In this document: positions 19,681 to 29,198 of the stretch, piece by piece
Layout of the letters: every line of letters begins with the position of its first letter
How positions within the stretch are numbered: the first letter of the stretch is position 1
DNA from: Streptomyces sp. NBC_00554
Lineage (GTDB): Bacteria > Actinomycetota > Actinomycetes > Streptomycetales > Streptomycetaceae
NCBI RefSeq assembly: GCF_041431135.1
Contig: NZ_CP107799.1
Location: 1,364,001-1,428,000 of the forward strand
DNA: 64,000 bases
Direction of reading: 5' to 3'
Position numbers and translations under genes: made by a program
The notes under the pieces: model-generated
What the model was told of the DNA's origin: nothing
Database searches by the model: none
Seen by the model: the letters and a program-made list of their open reading frames with translations, nothing else

Positions 19681-20698
19681 AGTCGAGGATGACCTTGCCG
19701 CCGCGACCGCTCGCCGCGTCGGCGAAGGCCGCCTCGTAGTCGCGGTAGCCGTACCGGCCGGTGATCACGGGCGCGAGGTCGAGGCCGCCTTCGAGGAGGA
19801 CCGACATCGCGTACCAGGTCTCGAACATCTCGCGGCCGTAGATGCCCTTGATCGTGATCATGGAGGTGACGATCCGGGACCAGTCGACCGGGAACTCCTC
19901 GGCGGGCAGGCCGAGCATCGCGATCCGGCCGCCGTGCGTCATGTTGGCGATCATGTCGCGCATCGCCTCGGGACGTCCCGACATCTCCAGACCGATATCG
20001 AAGCCCTCGCGCAGCCCCAGTTCACGCTGGCCGTCGGCGATCGTGGCGTTCGAGACATTGAGGGCGAGGCTCGCACCGATCTTGCGGGCGAGCTCCAGGC
20101 GCTCCTCGCTGACGTCGGTGACGACGACGTTGCGGGCGCCCGCGTGCCGGGCCACCGCGGCGGCCATCAGGCCGATGGGTCCGGCGCCGGTGATCAGTAC
20201 GTCCTCGCCGACCAACGGGAAGGATAGGGCCGTGTGCACGGCGTTGCCGAACGGGTCGAAGATCGCGGCGACGTCGAGGTCGACGGGGACGCGGTGCACC
20301 CACACATTGGCGGCGGGCAGGACGACGTACTCGGCGAACGCGCCGTCGCGGCCGACGCCGAGGCCGACCGTGGCACGGCAGAGGTGGCGCCGCCCGGCCT
20401 GACAGTTGCGGCACTTGCCGCACACCAGATGGCCCTCGCCACTGACCCGGTCACCGATCTTGATGTCGGCGACATCGCGACCGGTCTCGACGACCTCGCC
20501 GACGAACTCGTGCCCGAGCACCAGCGGCGTACTGATGGCCTGTTGCGCCCAGCCGTCCCAGGACCGGATGTGCAGATCGGTGCCGCAGATCCCGGTCCTG
20601 AGGACCTTGATCAGTACATCGCCGGGGCCGGCCTGCGGCTCCGGAACGTCCACGAGCCAGAGCCCGGGCTCCGCCTTCTCCTTGACCAGCGCCTTCAC
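19670..20698 (-). CDS. tdh: L-threonine 3-dehydrogenase
   Basis: 342 residues, zinc alcohol-dehydrogenase fold. It has catalytic zinc motif GICGTDLHI and [10 protein letters not shown], structural zinc [15 protein letters not shown], Rossmann motif [11 protein letters not shown], and [13 protein letters not shown] as in bacterial Tdh. It oxidises L-threonine to 2-amino-3-ketobutyrate with NAD, feeding Kbl. Probably the first gene of the tdh-kbl operon; the 165 bp upstream should hold the promoter. Confidence 0.95.
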   Translation of the reverse strand: MKALVKEKAEPGLWLVDVPEPQAGPGDVLIKVLRTGICGTDLHIRSWDGWAQQAISTPLVLGHEFVGEVVETGRDVADIKIGDRVSGEGHLVCGKCRNCQAGRRHLCRATVGLGVGRDGAFAEYVVLPAANVWVHRVPVDLDVAAIFDPFGNAVHTALSFPLVGEDVLITGAGPIGLMAAAVARHAGARNVVVTDVSEERLELARKIGASLALNVSNATIADGQRELGLREGFDIGLEMSGRPEAMRDMIANMTHGGRIAMLGLPAEEFPVDWSRIVTSMITIKGIYGREMFETWYAMSVLLEGGLDLAPVITGRYGYRDYEAAFADAASGRGGKVILDWAV

Positions 20699-20863
20699 GC
20701 AACGGCTCCTGTGGGTGAGGTCCCGAAGCAGGGCACGCCGGAACGGCCGGCCCGTACCGGGGAGAGGGGTGAGATCCCGTAGAAATCTGCCGTACGACGG
20801 CGCCCTGGTCCATCGAGGATTTCTTAAGCACCGCCGCAGCTTTGCTTCACGCCGCCGTGCGCC

Positions 20864-21466
20864 TCACCCCTCGGGCAGCCCCCCGCCCTCCCGCAGTTCG
20901 ATCTGCTCGACCAGCTCCGCCGCCATCGACTTGATGATCTCGAGGCCCGCTCTCCCCCACGGGCGCGGCTCGATGTCGACGGCACAGACCGTGCCGAGGA
21001 CGATGCCCGTGTGGTCGATCAGCGGGGCGCCGAGGTAGGAACGGACACCGATCTCGTCGACGACCGGATTCCCGGCGAACCTCGGGTAGTCGCAGACGTC
21101 CTCAAGGACCAGCGCCTTGCGTCGGACCACCACATGGGGGCAGAAGCCATAGTCGCGGGCCATATAGCGGCCCACGCCAGGACCACCGCCAAGCTCCCCG
21201 CCAAGCTCTCCGCCGAGGCCACCGTCCAGGTCACCGCCGTCCGGAGTGTGCAGGCCCGCGAAGAACTGCCGGTTCTCGTCGATGAAGTTGACCATCGAGT
21301 ACGGCACGGCGGTGACCTCGGCGAGCCGGTCCGCGAAGGCGTCGAAGGCAGGCTCCGCGCGCGCCCCCAGGCCCAGCCTGCGCAGCCGCCGCACCCGGGC
21401 GGCGACGTCCTTGTCCTGCGGGGTCAGCAGCAGACGACCGGCAGGACGCGCGGGCTCATAACTCAT
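20864..21466 (-). CDS. GAF-domain protein linked to the conservon
   Basis: About 200 residues, mostly one GAF domain (FDAFADRLAEVTAVPYSMVN, CPHVVVRRKALVLEDV, SYLGAPLI, GTVCAVD). A Gly/Asp-rich insertion (DGGDLDGGLGGELGG) sits in a loop. GAF domains sense small ligands or redox state. It follows cvnD on the same strand, so it probably belongs to the signalling unit. ATG 21466 and ATG 21502 both have GGAG at 7 nt; I prefer the shorter form because homology starts near it. Confidence 0.8.
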   Translation of the reverse strand: MSYEPARPAGRLLLTPQDKDVAARVRRLRRLGLGARAEPAFDAFADRLAEVTAVPYSMVNFIDENRQFFAGLHTPDGGDLDGGLGGELGGELGGGPGVGRYMARDYGFCPHVVVRRKALVLEDVCDYPRFAGNPVVDEIGVRSYLGAPLIDHTGIVLGTVCAVDIEPRPWGRAGLEIIKSMAAELVEQIELREGGGLPEG

Positions 21467-21526
21467 ATACGGACTCCACGACTTGGGGCAGATGTCATAC
21501 ACGGGCTCCGTGGTTCGGTGCGGGCC

Positions 21527-22126
21527 TCACATGTGGGCCCCGTGGCTCGGCGCGGGTGCCGGCGCATGCGCCAGAAGGTGCCGCACCAGAACGAGCAGGG
21601 TCTGCACGCCCGAGCTGGAGATCCGGGCGTCGCAGCGCACGACGGGGATCCCGGGGTCGAGGTCGATGGCCGCGCGCACCTCCTCGGGGTCGTAGCGGTA
21701 GGAGCCGTCGAACTCGTTGACCGCGACGATGAAGCCGAGACCGCGCTGCTCGAAGAAGTCGACGGCCGCGAAGCAGTCCTCCAGGCGTCGTGTGTCGGCG
21801 AGGATCACCGCCCCGAGCGCACCCTCGGAGAGCTCGTCCCACATGAACCAGAACCGCTCCTGTCCGGGCGTTCCGAACAGATACAGCACGTGTTCCGGAT
21901 CGAGGGTGATGCGGCCGAAGTCCATCGCCACGGTCGTCTCGACCTTGTTCTCGATGCCGTCGAGACTGTCGGTCGCGGTGCTGACCGTGGTGAGCAGCTC
22001 CTCGGTACTGAGCGGCGCGATCTCGCTCACCGCGCCGACAAAGGTCGTCTTGCCGACCCCGAACCCTCCCGCCACCAGGATCTTCAGTGCGGTGGGGAAG
22101 GGGTCAGAGCTGTCGTCGTAGTCCAT
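21527..22126 (-). CDS. cvnD: Conservon small GTPase CvnD
   Basis: 199 residues of the MglA/ATP-GTP-binding family. The P-loop is VAGGFGVGKTTFVGAVSEI, G3-like is FGTPGQERFWFMW and G4-like is VAVNEFDG. In Streptomyces conservons CvnD works with CvnA-C in a membrane-associated, G-protein-like complex. Its start overlaps cvnC by 23 nt. Confidence 0.93.
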   Translation of the reverse strand: MDYDDSSDPFPTALKILVAGGFGVGKTTFVGAVSEIAPLSTEELLTTVSTATDSLDGIENKVETTVAMDFGRITLDPEHVLYLFGTPGQERFWFMWDELSEGALGAVILADTRRLEDCFAAVDFFEQRGLGFIVAVNEFDGSYRYDPEEVRAAIDLDPGIPVVRCDARISSSGVQTLLVLVRHLLAHAPAPAPSHGAHM

Positions 22127-22475
22127 CGAGCACTGCCTCCAGAAGAGACTGGTCAGTGGGGTTGTGGTGGAAGGTCGGAGGCTTCGTCGTCAGCGCCCCG
22201 CAGTCGACGAGGTCGGACAGCAGCACCTTGGTGACCGCCGCCGGCAGCTTCAGGTGTGCGGCGATCTCCGCGACCGAGACGGGGGCCCGGCACAGTTCGA
22301 GTGCCTGGGAGTGCTCGGGCCCGAGGTAGCCGAGGGGGGTGGCGCCGGTGGCCATGACCTGCGACAGGAGGTCGAGCGCGGTGGTGGGCCGGGTCCGGCC
22401 GTTGCTGACCGTGTAGGGGCGCACCAGCCGGCCGGCCGCGTCGTCGAGCCAGGGCCCGTCGCCGGCCGCGGCCAC
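22104..22475 (-). CDS. cvnC: Conservon DUF742 protein CvnC
   Basis: About 123 residues with the DUF742 pattern (RLVRPYTVSNGRTRP, ELCRAPVSVAEIAAHLKLPA, VLLSDLVDCGAL), a winged-helix-like fold. It is a partner of CvnA/B/D. GTG 22475 follows the cvnB stop; a TTG at 22481 overlapping that stop is possible. Confidence 0.9.
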   Translation of the reverse strand: MAAAGDGPWLDDAAGRLVRPYTVSNGRTRPTTALDLLSQVMATGATPLGYLGPEHSQALELCRAPVSVAEIAAHLKLPAAVTKVLLSDLVDCGALTTKPPTFHHNPTDQSLLEAVLDGLRRQL

Positions 22476-22477
22476 GC

Positions 22478-22912
22478 TCAAGGCCTCATCGCCGAGGGTT
22501 CGGCCGCGGGCTGCCGGGGGGCGGTGATCAGATACGGCCGGACGCTCTTGACCAGCATCGCCATCTCGTAGCCGAGCACCGCCGCGTCGGCCTCGCGCCC
22601 GGCGAGTACGGCGAGACAGGTGCCCGAGCCGGCCGTGGAGACGAACAGCAGGGTCGAGTCGAGTTCGACGACGATCTGGCGTACGTCGCCGCCGTCCCCG
22701 AAGCGGATGCCCGCGCTGCGGCCGAGGGAGTAGAGGCCGGAGGCCAGCGCCGCCATGTGGTCGGCGCTGTCCGTGTCGAGGCCGTGGACCGACTTCACGA
22801 GTCCGTCGCAGGACAGGAGTACCGCGCTCGTGGTGTGCGGTACGCGCTGTACGAGGCCGCTCATCAGCCAGTCGAGATCGGATACCTGGCCGGTCGGCGC
22901 ATCGCTCGCCAT
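22478..22912 (-). CDS. cvnB: Conservon roadblock/LC7 protein CvnB
   Basis: About 144 residues, roadblock/LC7 fold (LDWLMSGLVQRVPHTTSAVL, DTDSADHMAALASGLYSLG). It likely acts as scaffold or GTPase regulator for CvnD. The ATG at 22912 has AAGGAG 10 nt upstream. An ATG at 22990 overlapping the cvnA stop (ATGA) would add a Ser/Thr/Pro tail, and I cannot exclude it. Confidence 0.9.
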   Translation of the reverse strand: MASDAPTGQVSDLDWLMSGLVQRVPHTTSAVLLSCDGLVKSVHGLDTDSADHMAALASGLYSLGRSAGIRFGDGGDVRQIVVELDSTLLFVSTAGSGTCLAVLAGREADAAVLGYEMAMLVKSVRPYLITAPRQPAAEPSAMRP

Positions 22913-22986
22913 GGTGGATCGACTCCTTGAGGTACGAAGGTCTGTGGGAGCGGAGGGGGTGGGTGTGGGGGTGGAGAGGCCACTGG

Positions 22987-25230
22987 TCATCCGGCCGGTG
23001 CGCTCCCGTCGTGCCGGGTGGTGAAGTCCTGTCCCGGCGCAGGCGCGGGCGCGGCGTCGCGCGCCCCCTGCGCCTCGTGCGGCGCGGGCGCATGGGCCGT
23101 GTGCGCTTCGGCTATGTGCGCCGCGCCGATGGGCGCTCCGGGTACTCCGTCGACTCGGGCCGCTCCGTCCATGTGCAGCCCATCCATATGCGGGCGCTCC
23201 CTGTGCGGTCGCTCCATGTGGGAGGCATCCACATGTGAGGCATCCACGTGTGATTGCTCAACGCGCGGAGCATCGGGGACGTCCATGTGCTCCGCACCCC
23301 TATGGCCCGCATCCATAGGGGCGGTATCCATGTGGCCGGAGTCCATGGCGGCGCTGTCCATGGCGGCGGTGTCCCTACCCCCCGCACCCACGATCGGCAC
23401 ATCCACCCGGACCATCTCCAGCGGCGGCAGCGAACCCGTGTCCACCAGGTCCAGGTGTGCCCGGTCCCGCGGAGCCTCGGTGCGCGCCGACTCCGCATGG
23501 GCCGCCTCCGCGAGCCCGATCCCCCGCTGGAACGCCGCCATGAGGCCGGGGTCGTGACCGGCGACGTGCTCCGCGTCCTGGCGGGGTGCGGGCCCCTCAC
23601 GCAGCTGGGGGACGATGTGTTCCTGGGCGCGCCGCGTGGGCAGTTGGGGCTTGCCCATGGTGCCGCGGACCGCACCACCTCGCGCCGTGGGCGGCTTGCC
23701 CGCGTGCTCCGTCACCGCGTGCCGGTCGTCGGGGCGGATGCCGGGCACGGCCTCCGCCGGGTTGGGCCGCTCCAGGTGGCTACCGCGCACGGGCAGCGGC
23801 GCCGGACCGCTGCGCCCCATGGCCCCCGCGCCCCGCGACGCCTGGTTCCGCGGCGTCTGGTCCCGCGAAGCCTGCTCCCGCGGCGCCTGCCGAGGCACAG
23901 GAGACACGCCCCCGGGCGGGGCGGACACCGGACCCGCCTGCACGGCCTGCGGTCTGGCCGGCGGGCGCCGGTCCGCGCCCGGCTCCTGCGGCTGCGCCCG
24001 TGTGAGTACTCCGGGGTCGCCCTGCGCCGTCCCCAACAGCGCCTGCGGCACGACGAGTACGGCTTGGACACCGCCGTAGATATTGTTCTGCAGCCGCACA
24101 TGGATGCCGTGCCGCCGGGCGATCTGCGAGACCACGAACAACCCGATGCGGCCGTCCTGGAGCAGGCTGGCGACATTGACCTGGTCGGGATCGGCGAGCA
24201 GGGCGTTCATCTTGTTCTGTTCGCCGAGCGGCATGCCCAGGCCCCGGTCCTCGACCTCGACGGCGAGTCCGGAGGTCACGAGATTGACGCGCAGCAGCAC
24301 TTGGGTGTGCGGGGCCGAGAACACCGTGGCGTTCTCGACGAGTTCGGCCAGCAGATGGATGACGTCGGCGACGGCGTGCCCGCGCAGGGTGCCGTCGATC
24401 GGAGGCACCAGCTTCACCCGCGAGTACTGCTCGACCTCGGCGATCGCGGACCGCAGCACCTCGGTCATGGAGACGGGGTTGCTCCACTGCCGGCGCGAGA
24501 CGGCGCCGCCGAGCACGGCGAGGTTCTCGGCGTGCCGCCGGATGCGGGTGGCGAGATGGTCGATGTGGAAGAGCCCCTTGAGCAGATCCGGGTCCTCGAT
24601 CTCGTTCTCGAGCTCGTCGAGGATCGAGATCTCGCGGTGCACGAGAGACTGAAGCCGCCGCGCCAGATTGACGAAGACCTCGACCTTCTGCTCGCTGCCC
24701 GCGTGGCTGGAGAGCTGCGCGGCCTGTACGACGGCGGTGACGGCGCCGTCGTGGGCGCGCGAGAGGTCGGCCGCGAGCAGCTCGAAGTCGTCGGCGTCGG
24801 CGGGGGGCTGGCGACGCGCTTTGCGCGCCGGCGGGCTCTCGCCTCGGCGCAGTCCTTCCACGAGGGCACGCAGGTCGCCCTCGGTGCGGGCGGTTGTGCG
24901 GCGCAGGGCGCCTATCCGCTCGTGCACGGACGTGGCGGCCCGGTCGGCGGCCACGGCGGCGATCACGATGCCCGCGAGCGCCACGCCCACGGCGCCCGCG
25001 AGCACGGCCCACAGGATGAGCGTGGGGCGTGCGCCGGTCGAGCGGACGGTGAAGAGCACAGCCGCGCACGCGCTGAGGGCCACCGCGGTCGGCGGCAGCA
25101 CCGCGAGGCGCAGCAGCTGGGGCCGCAGGTGGGTCTCGGGCAGCGAGGGTGCGGTGTGGGCGACCGGCCGTCCGTGCCGTCCGCCCTCACGGCGGTCTGC
25201 GCGTGCGGCCGGTGCGCGAAGGTGAGACAT
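22987..25230 (-). CDS. cvnA: Conservon sensor kinase-like protein CvnA
   Basis: 747 residues, first gene of the conservon. Two membrane helices (about 40-62 and 72-94) have almost no external loop. A helical region follows with HREISILDELENEI (about 224), then a histidine-kinase-type ATPase domain (ELVENATVFSAP, VEDRGLGMPL, GRIGLFVVSQIA). After residue 440 the chain is Pro/Ala/Arg-rich and disordered, with an unusual Met/His/Asp-rich segment at about 620-695 (MDSAAMDSGHMDTAPMD, HMERPHRERPHMDGLHMDG). Order A-B-C-D is standard. Confidence 0.92.
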   Translation of the reverse strand: MSHLRAPAARADRREGGRHGRPVAHTAPSLPETHLRPQLLRLAVLPPTAVALSACAAVLFTVRSTGARPTLILWAVLAGAVGVALAGIVIAAVAADRAATSVHERIGALRRTTARTEGDLRALVEGLRRGESPPARKARRQPPADADDFELLAADLSRAHDGAVTAVVQAAQLSSHAGSEQKVEVFVNLARRLQSLVHREISILDELENEIEDPDLLKGLFHIDHLATRIRRHAENLAVLGGAVSRRQWSNPVSMTEVLRSAIAEVEQYSRVKLVPPIDGTLRGHAVADVIHLLAELVENATVFSAPHTQVLLRVNLVTSGLAVEVEDRGLGMPLGEQNKMNALLADPDQVNVASLLQDGRIGLFVVSQIARRHGIHVRLQNNIYGGVQAVLVVPQALLGTAQGDPGVLTRAQPQEPGADRRPPARPQAVQAGPVSAPPGGVSPVPRQAPREQASRDQTPRNQASRGAGAMGRSGPAPLPVRGSHLERPNPAEAVPGIRPDDRHAVTEHAGKPPTARGGAVRGTMGKPQLPTRRAQEHIVPQLREGPAPRQDAEHVAGHDPGLMAAFQRGIGLAEAAHAESARTEAPRDRAHLDLVDTGSLPPLEMVRVDVPIVGAGGRDTAAMDSAAMDSGHMDTAPMDAGHRGAEHMDVPDAPRVEQSHVDASHVDASHMERPHRERPHMDGLHMDGAARVDGVPGAPIGAAHIAEAHTAHAPAPHEAQGARDAAPAPAPGQDFTTRHDGSAPAG

Positions 25231-25562
25231 CGGCGTCCTCGTACTGGTACGTCGGGGGTGGGGGGCCTCTGACGGGTCGGAGACGGGTCGGATGCCCCCT
25301 GGGGCTCCCGCAGGTCTGCGCGACTCGGTCGTGCGTCATCGCGGTGCCGGTCGAGAGAGCCGAAAAATTCGACCCCGCGTCGCCCGACGGCAACTGACAG
25401 TAGTCGGCAACGCATCATGTGCGGTGGGCAGTTGACAAACTCCCACGGCCAGGGTCCCGCTCTGGTATGAGGCCTCGTACGACAGACCGATAACACCCTC
25501 GGACACGTGTTCGCGTCGCGGTCCGGATTCGATCAGAGCTGGTCAGAAGCGGTCGGGAACAA
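25231..25562. other. Intergenic region upstream of the conservon
   Basis: 332 bases between the cvnA start and the terminator of the MBL gene. No gene is seen. It must carry the cvn promoter; I could not place convincing -35/-10 boxes. Confidence 0.5.
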
Positions 25563-25605
25563 ACGGCGAGGGCCGGGGAGCAGTGCGCTCCCCGGCCCTC
25601 GCCGT
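25563..25605. terminator. Perfect 19-bp stem terminator
   Basis: Arms 25563-25581 and 25587-25605 are perfect inverted repeats around a 5-nt loop. It lies 33 bp beyond the stop of the MBL-fold gene and insulates it from the conservon. Confidence 0.9.
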
Positions 25606-25637
25606 CGATCGAAAAATCAGCCCCCGTGATCCGAGAA

Positions 25638-26852
25638 TCAGCCCGCGGGCACCGTTTCCGGCTCCCCGGTGCCTTCCTTGGTCCCGGCGGCGACGTCACC
25701 CGGTGTGCTGACCGTGGTCTTCTGAGCAGCGGGCCAGCCACCCTCCGGCGTGACGGCCACGGCGCGCCACCAGGGCTCGGACGGAACGGTCTCGGCCGTC
25801 GGTTCGAAGGGCTCTCCGGGGCGGGGCAGCGCGACCCGCGCACCGGCCGCGTCCGCGGCCGCGATCGACCCCTCGCCGGGCTCCGCCCACGGGTGGGCCG
25901 CCAGGTTGAACGTCGCCCAGTGGATCGGCAGCATGACGCCGCTGGTCCGCCCGCCCTGAAGGCCCAGGTGGGCGCGCATGCCCTCCTCGGGCGTCATGTG
26001 GATGTCCGGCCAGAACTCGCTGTACGCCCCGATCTGGATCATCGTGGCGTCGAACGGGCCGTGCTCGGCGCCGATGTCCTTGAAGCCCTCGAAATAGCCG
26101 GTGTCGCCGCTGTGGTAGATCCGGTGCTCATCGCCCGCCACCACCCAGGACGCCCAGAGCGTGTGCTGGGTGTTGCGCAGGCCCCGGCCGCAGAAGTGGC
26201 GGGCCGGCGTGGCGGTCAGGGTGATTCCCCCGACCTTCGTCGACTCGTTCCAGTCCAGCTCACGCAGCCGGTCCGCCGACACACCCCAGCGCTCCAGGTG
26301 GGCGCCGACACCGAGCGGCACCGCGAACAGCGTGTCCGAGTCGGCCAGGGCCTTGATCGTGGGCAGGTCGAGATGGTCGTAGTGATCGTGCGAGATGACG
26401 ACGACGTCGACCGGGCCGAGCGCGGCCAGCGGCAGCGGTACCGGGTGCAGCCGCTTGGGTCCGGCGAAGTCGAACGGAGAACAGCGCTCACCCCAGACCG
26501 GGTCGAACAGCACGCGGTGCCCGTCGATCTCGGCGAGGACGCTGGAGTGCCCCATCCACGTGAGCCGTAGCCCGGTGGGCGCGGGCCTACCCAGGTCGGC
26601 GAGCGTCGTGGCGTGCACCGGCACCGTGCCCGCCGGGGCGCGCAGGACCCGCTCCTCCTTGCGGAAGAAGGTCTTCGCGAACTCGCGCATCGCGCCGTCC
26701 GGCCGAGGGGTACCCGCCGGGTTCTTGAAGACACCGTCCGCGAAGTTCGGCGATCTGCGGATGCGCTCCAGGCGCTCACCCGCCGGATCCGCGCCGAAGG
26801 CGGCGGGCCGCAGCGCGCGGAGCCCGGAGCTCAGGGTACGGAAACCGGTCAC
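25638..26852 (-). CDS. MBL-fold metal-dependent hydrolase (NAPE-PLD/RomA-like)
   Basis: 404 residues. The metallo-beta-lactamase metal site is clear: ISHDHYDHLD (about 152), a later His in TPARHFCGRG, and the Asp of HSGDTGY. LTWMGHSSVL with DPVWGERCSPF near the N-terminus and the whole layout match the NAPE-PLD/RomA group (phosphodiesterase-like). The substrate is unknown. The N-terminal 70 residues match the usual RomA-like lead-in (FKNPAGTPRP). Single-gene unit, divergent from the dehydrogenase gene. Confidence 0.85.
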   Translation of the reverse strand: MTGFRTLSSGLRALRPAAFGADPAGERLERIRRSPNFADGVFKNPAGTPRPDGAMREFAKTFFRKEERVLRAPAGTVPVHATTLADLGRPAPTGLRLTWMGHSSVLAEIDGHRVLFDPVWGERCSPFDFAGPKRLHPVPLPLAALGPVDVVVISHDHYDHLDLPTIKALADSDTLFAVPLGVGAHLERWGVSADRLRELDWNESTKVGGITLTATPARHFCGRGLRNTQHTLWASWVVAGDEHRIYHSGDTGYFEGFKDIGAEHGPFDATMIQIGAYSEFWPDIHMTPEEGMRAHLGLQGGRTSGVMLPIHWATFNLAAHPWAEPGEGSIAAADAAGARVALPRPGEPFEPTAETVPSEPWWRAVAVTPEGGWPAAQKTTVSTPGDVAAGTKEGTGEPETVPAG

Positions 26853-27213
26853 AGTACCTCCAGGTGGAGTCAGTCAGGCTTTCATTATGGTCGCCGCCTC
26901 TGACAGCGCCGGGTCGGCCCTGTCACAGCACAATTTCCGTGACCCCATGGCCTGTATCTCCACAACCCCACGGCGCCCGCTCTTCTTCCTGGCCACGGGA
27001 CGCGCGTTCCGCCGTCCACGGGGCGGACGCGTGTTCGGTTCCACGACGCGAGCCCGGTTACTGACTGACGGTTCAGTACGCGTAATGTGACCGTCCGGCC
27101 CCGTACATCCGGCCGCCTTTGGAGACACCATGTACCGAGGACTCCGACACCCCCACGGCGGTGGGCCTCGCGCCGGCCCTCCAGCCCCCTGACCGCCGTA
27201 CCGAGGAGACCCC
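26853..27213. other. Divergent promoter region
   Basis: 361 bases between the MBL gene and the dehydrogenase gene, with no further gene. It contains the dyad ACTGACGGTTCAGT (27064-27077), listed separately. The dehydrogenase ribosome site GAGGAG is at 27201-27206. Confidence 0.5.
27064..27077. promoter_or_regulatory. ACTGA-N4-TCAGT dyad, candidate TetR operator
   Basis: ACTGACGGTTCAGT has perfect 5-bp arms around four bases, preceded by a further CTGACTGACGG. Size and symmetry suit a TetR-family dimer, and a TetR gene lies two genes downstream in the same transcription unit. Confidence 0.45.
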
Positions 27214-28392
27214 GTGACCGCCCCCCTGATGCTGCTCACCTGGACCGACCACGTCACCGGCCACCAGGGATTCCTCGTGGTCGACCGGCTCGTACGGGGC
27301 GTCGCCAGCGGCGGGCTGCGGATGCGGGCGGGCTGCACGCTGGACGAGGTCGCGGGGCTCGCCCGGGGCATGACCATGAAAGAAGCCCTGCACTACAACC
27401 CCGAGGGCCGCTACATCCCGCTCGGCGGCGCCAAGGGCGGCATCGACTGCGATCCCCAGGACCCGGCGGCGTACGGCCTTCTGGTGCGCTACCTGCGCGC
27501 CATGCGCCCGTACATCGAGAGCTTCTGGACCACGGGCGAGGATCTCGGCCTCACCCAGGACCTGGTCGACAGGGCCGCCGAGGAGGCGGGGCTCGTCTCG
27601 TCCATCCAGGCCGTGTACCCGCTGCTCGACGACGAGGTGGCGGCCAGACGGCGGCTCGCGGACGCCTTCGCGGTCGAGGTGGACGGGATCGGGCTCGACG
27701 AGCTGGTCGGCGGCTGCGGTGTCGCCGAGTCGGTGCTCGCGGCTCTGGACCGCGCCGGGACGCCGTACGCGGGAACGCGCTTCGCCGTGCAGGGACTTGG
27801 CACCATGGGAGGGGCCACGGCACGCTTCCTCACGCGCGCGGGACTCACGCTGGTGGCCGTCGCCGACATCAAGGGCACGATCGCCAACCCTGAGGGCCTC
27901 GACGTCGACGCGCTGCTCGCGGCACGGGACGCGTACGGGACGGTCGACCGTTCGGCGCTGCGCCCGGCCGACCGTGAACTGCCGGGCGACGCCTGGCTGT
28001 CCGTCGACGCGGAGGTGCTGGTGCCCGCGGCGGTCTCGTACGCGATCGACACCGTGAACCAGCGCCGGATCACCGCCCGCTGGGTCGTCGAGGCGGCCAA
28101 CATGCCGGTTCTGGCGGAGGCGGAGGAACTGCTCGCGGCGCGCGGGGTCATCGTGCTGCCGGACGTCGTGGTCAACTCCGGGACGAACGCCTGGTGGTGG
28201 TGGACGCTGTTCGGCGACATCGGCGCGGACGCGGACGAGGCGTTCGCGTACACACGGCACTCCATGCGCGCCCTCATCGACCGGACGCTGGCCCGCGCGG
28301 AGGCCGACGGGATCACACCGCGGGCCGCCGCGCACGCCATCGTCGCCGACCGGCTGCCGGTGATCGCGGAGCGGTTCGGCTGGTACGGATGA
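27214..28392 (+). CDS. Glu/Leu/Phe/Val dehydrogenase family protein
   Basis: 392 residues. The dimerisation/substrate domain has PLGGAKGGIDCDP and the catalytic region YIESFWTTGEDLG; the NAD domain has AVQGLGTMGGATARFL. It should deaminate an amino acid to its 2-oxo acid or run in reverse. The substrate is not clear, and the family in actinobacteria includes poorly characterised members. GTG 27214 follows GAGGAG. Followed by a TetR regulator after 82 bp. Confidence 0.85.
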   Translation: MTAPLMLLTWTDHVTGHQGFLVVDRLVRGVASGGLRMRAGCTLDEVAGLARGMTMKEALHYNPEGRYIPLGGAKGGIDCDPQDPAAYGLLVRYLRAMRPYIESFWTTGEDLGLTQDLVDRAAEEAGLVSSIQAVYPLLDDEVAARRRLADAFAVEVDGIGLDELVGGCGVAESVLAALDRAGTPYAGTRFAVQGLGTMGGATARFLTRAGLTLVAVADIKGTIANPEGLDVDALLAARDAYGTVDRSALRPADRELPGDAWLSVDAEVLVPAAVSYAIDTVNQRRITARWVVEAANMPVLAEAEELLAARGVIVLPDVVVNSGTNAWWWWTLFGDIGADADEAFAYTRHSMRALIDRTLARAEADGITPRAAAHAIVADRLPVIAERFGWYG

Positions 28393-28474
28393 CGGCGGGA
28401 CCACCGGCACGACCAGCGCGAACCAAGGAGACCCGGCTCCAACACCACCTCTGGCGAGGGATTAGGGTTGCCGC

Positions 28475-29095
28475 GTGGCGAGAGTGCGTTTGAACGTGGC
28501 GGAGCGGCGTGAGGAGTTGCTGCGCGCCGCCGTCGAACAGATCGAGGCGCGCGGCGTGGCGGCGGTACGGATCGCCGATGTTGCCTCGGCACTCGGAGTG
28601 AGCAACGCGCTGGTGCTGTACCACTTCTCGACCAAGGAGAAGCTGGTCGCCGAGGCGTTCACATACGCGGCCGAGGACGATCTGGCCCATCTGCGCAAGC
28701 TGCTCGGCCGTCGTACGTCGGCGCTGCGACGGCTGCGGGCCGCGGTGCGCTGGTACGCGCCGACCGGGCAGGCCAAGGGCTGGCGGCTGTGGATCGAGGG
28801 CTGGGCGGCCGCACTGCGCGAGCCCGCGCTGCGGGAGGTCACGTGCTACCTCGACAAGCAGTGGAAGGCCGCGATCATCGAGGTAATCGCGGAGGGAGTG
28901 GCCGCGGGTGAGTTCCGCTGCCCGGACCCCACCGGCACGGCCCTGCGGCTCACCGCGCTGCTCGACGGTCTCGCCGTCCAGATGACCTCGTACGCGGGTG
29001 CCGTTTCGCGAGCGCGGACCCACGAGTGGGTGGACGAGGCGCTCGCACGCGAACTGGGCCTCGACCGCGAGGCGTTGACGGCGGCGGTGCGCTGA
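28475..29095 (+). CDS. TetR-family transcriptional regulator
   Basis: 206 residues from GTG 28475. The N-terminal HTH is VAAVRIADVASALGVSNALV then YHFSTKEKLVAEAF; the C-terminal domain resembles BetI/AcrR types (LRLTALLDGLAVQMTSY). Likely controls the dehydrogenase gene and itself through the dyad at 27064. Ends at a strong terminator. Confidence 0.9.
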   Translation: MARVRLNVAERREELLRAAVEQIEARGVAAVRIADVASALGVSNALVLYHFSTKEKLVAEAFTYAAEDDLAHLRKLLGRRTSALRRLRAAVRWYAPTGQAKGWRLWIEGWAAALREPALREVTCYLDKQWKAAIIEVIAEGVAAGEFRCPDPTGTALRLTALLDGLAVQMTSYAGAVSRARTHEWVDEALARELGLDREALTAAVR

Positions 29096-29118
29096 GGCAC
29101 GCGCCTCTCCGGAACGTC

Positions 29119-29165
29119 GAGGGGTGGTTGGTGGTGCCGGGTCCCGGCACCACCAACCACCCCTC
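29119..29165. terminator. Long bidirectional terminator
   Basis: Arms 29119-29141 and 29143-29165 are perfect inverted repeats of 23 bases. It lies between the convergent TetR gene and SGNH-hydrolase gene and can serve both. Confidence 0.9.
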
Positions 29166-29198
29166 ACTCAGCCGTCGAGCCCGGCATCGCGCCCCGGT

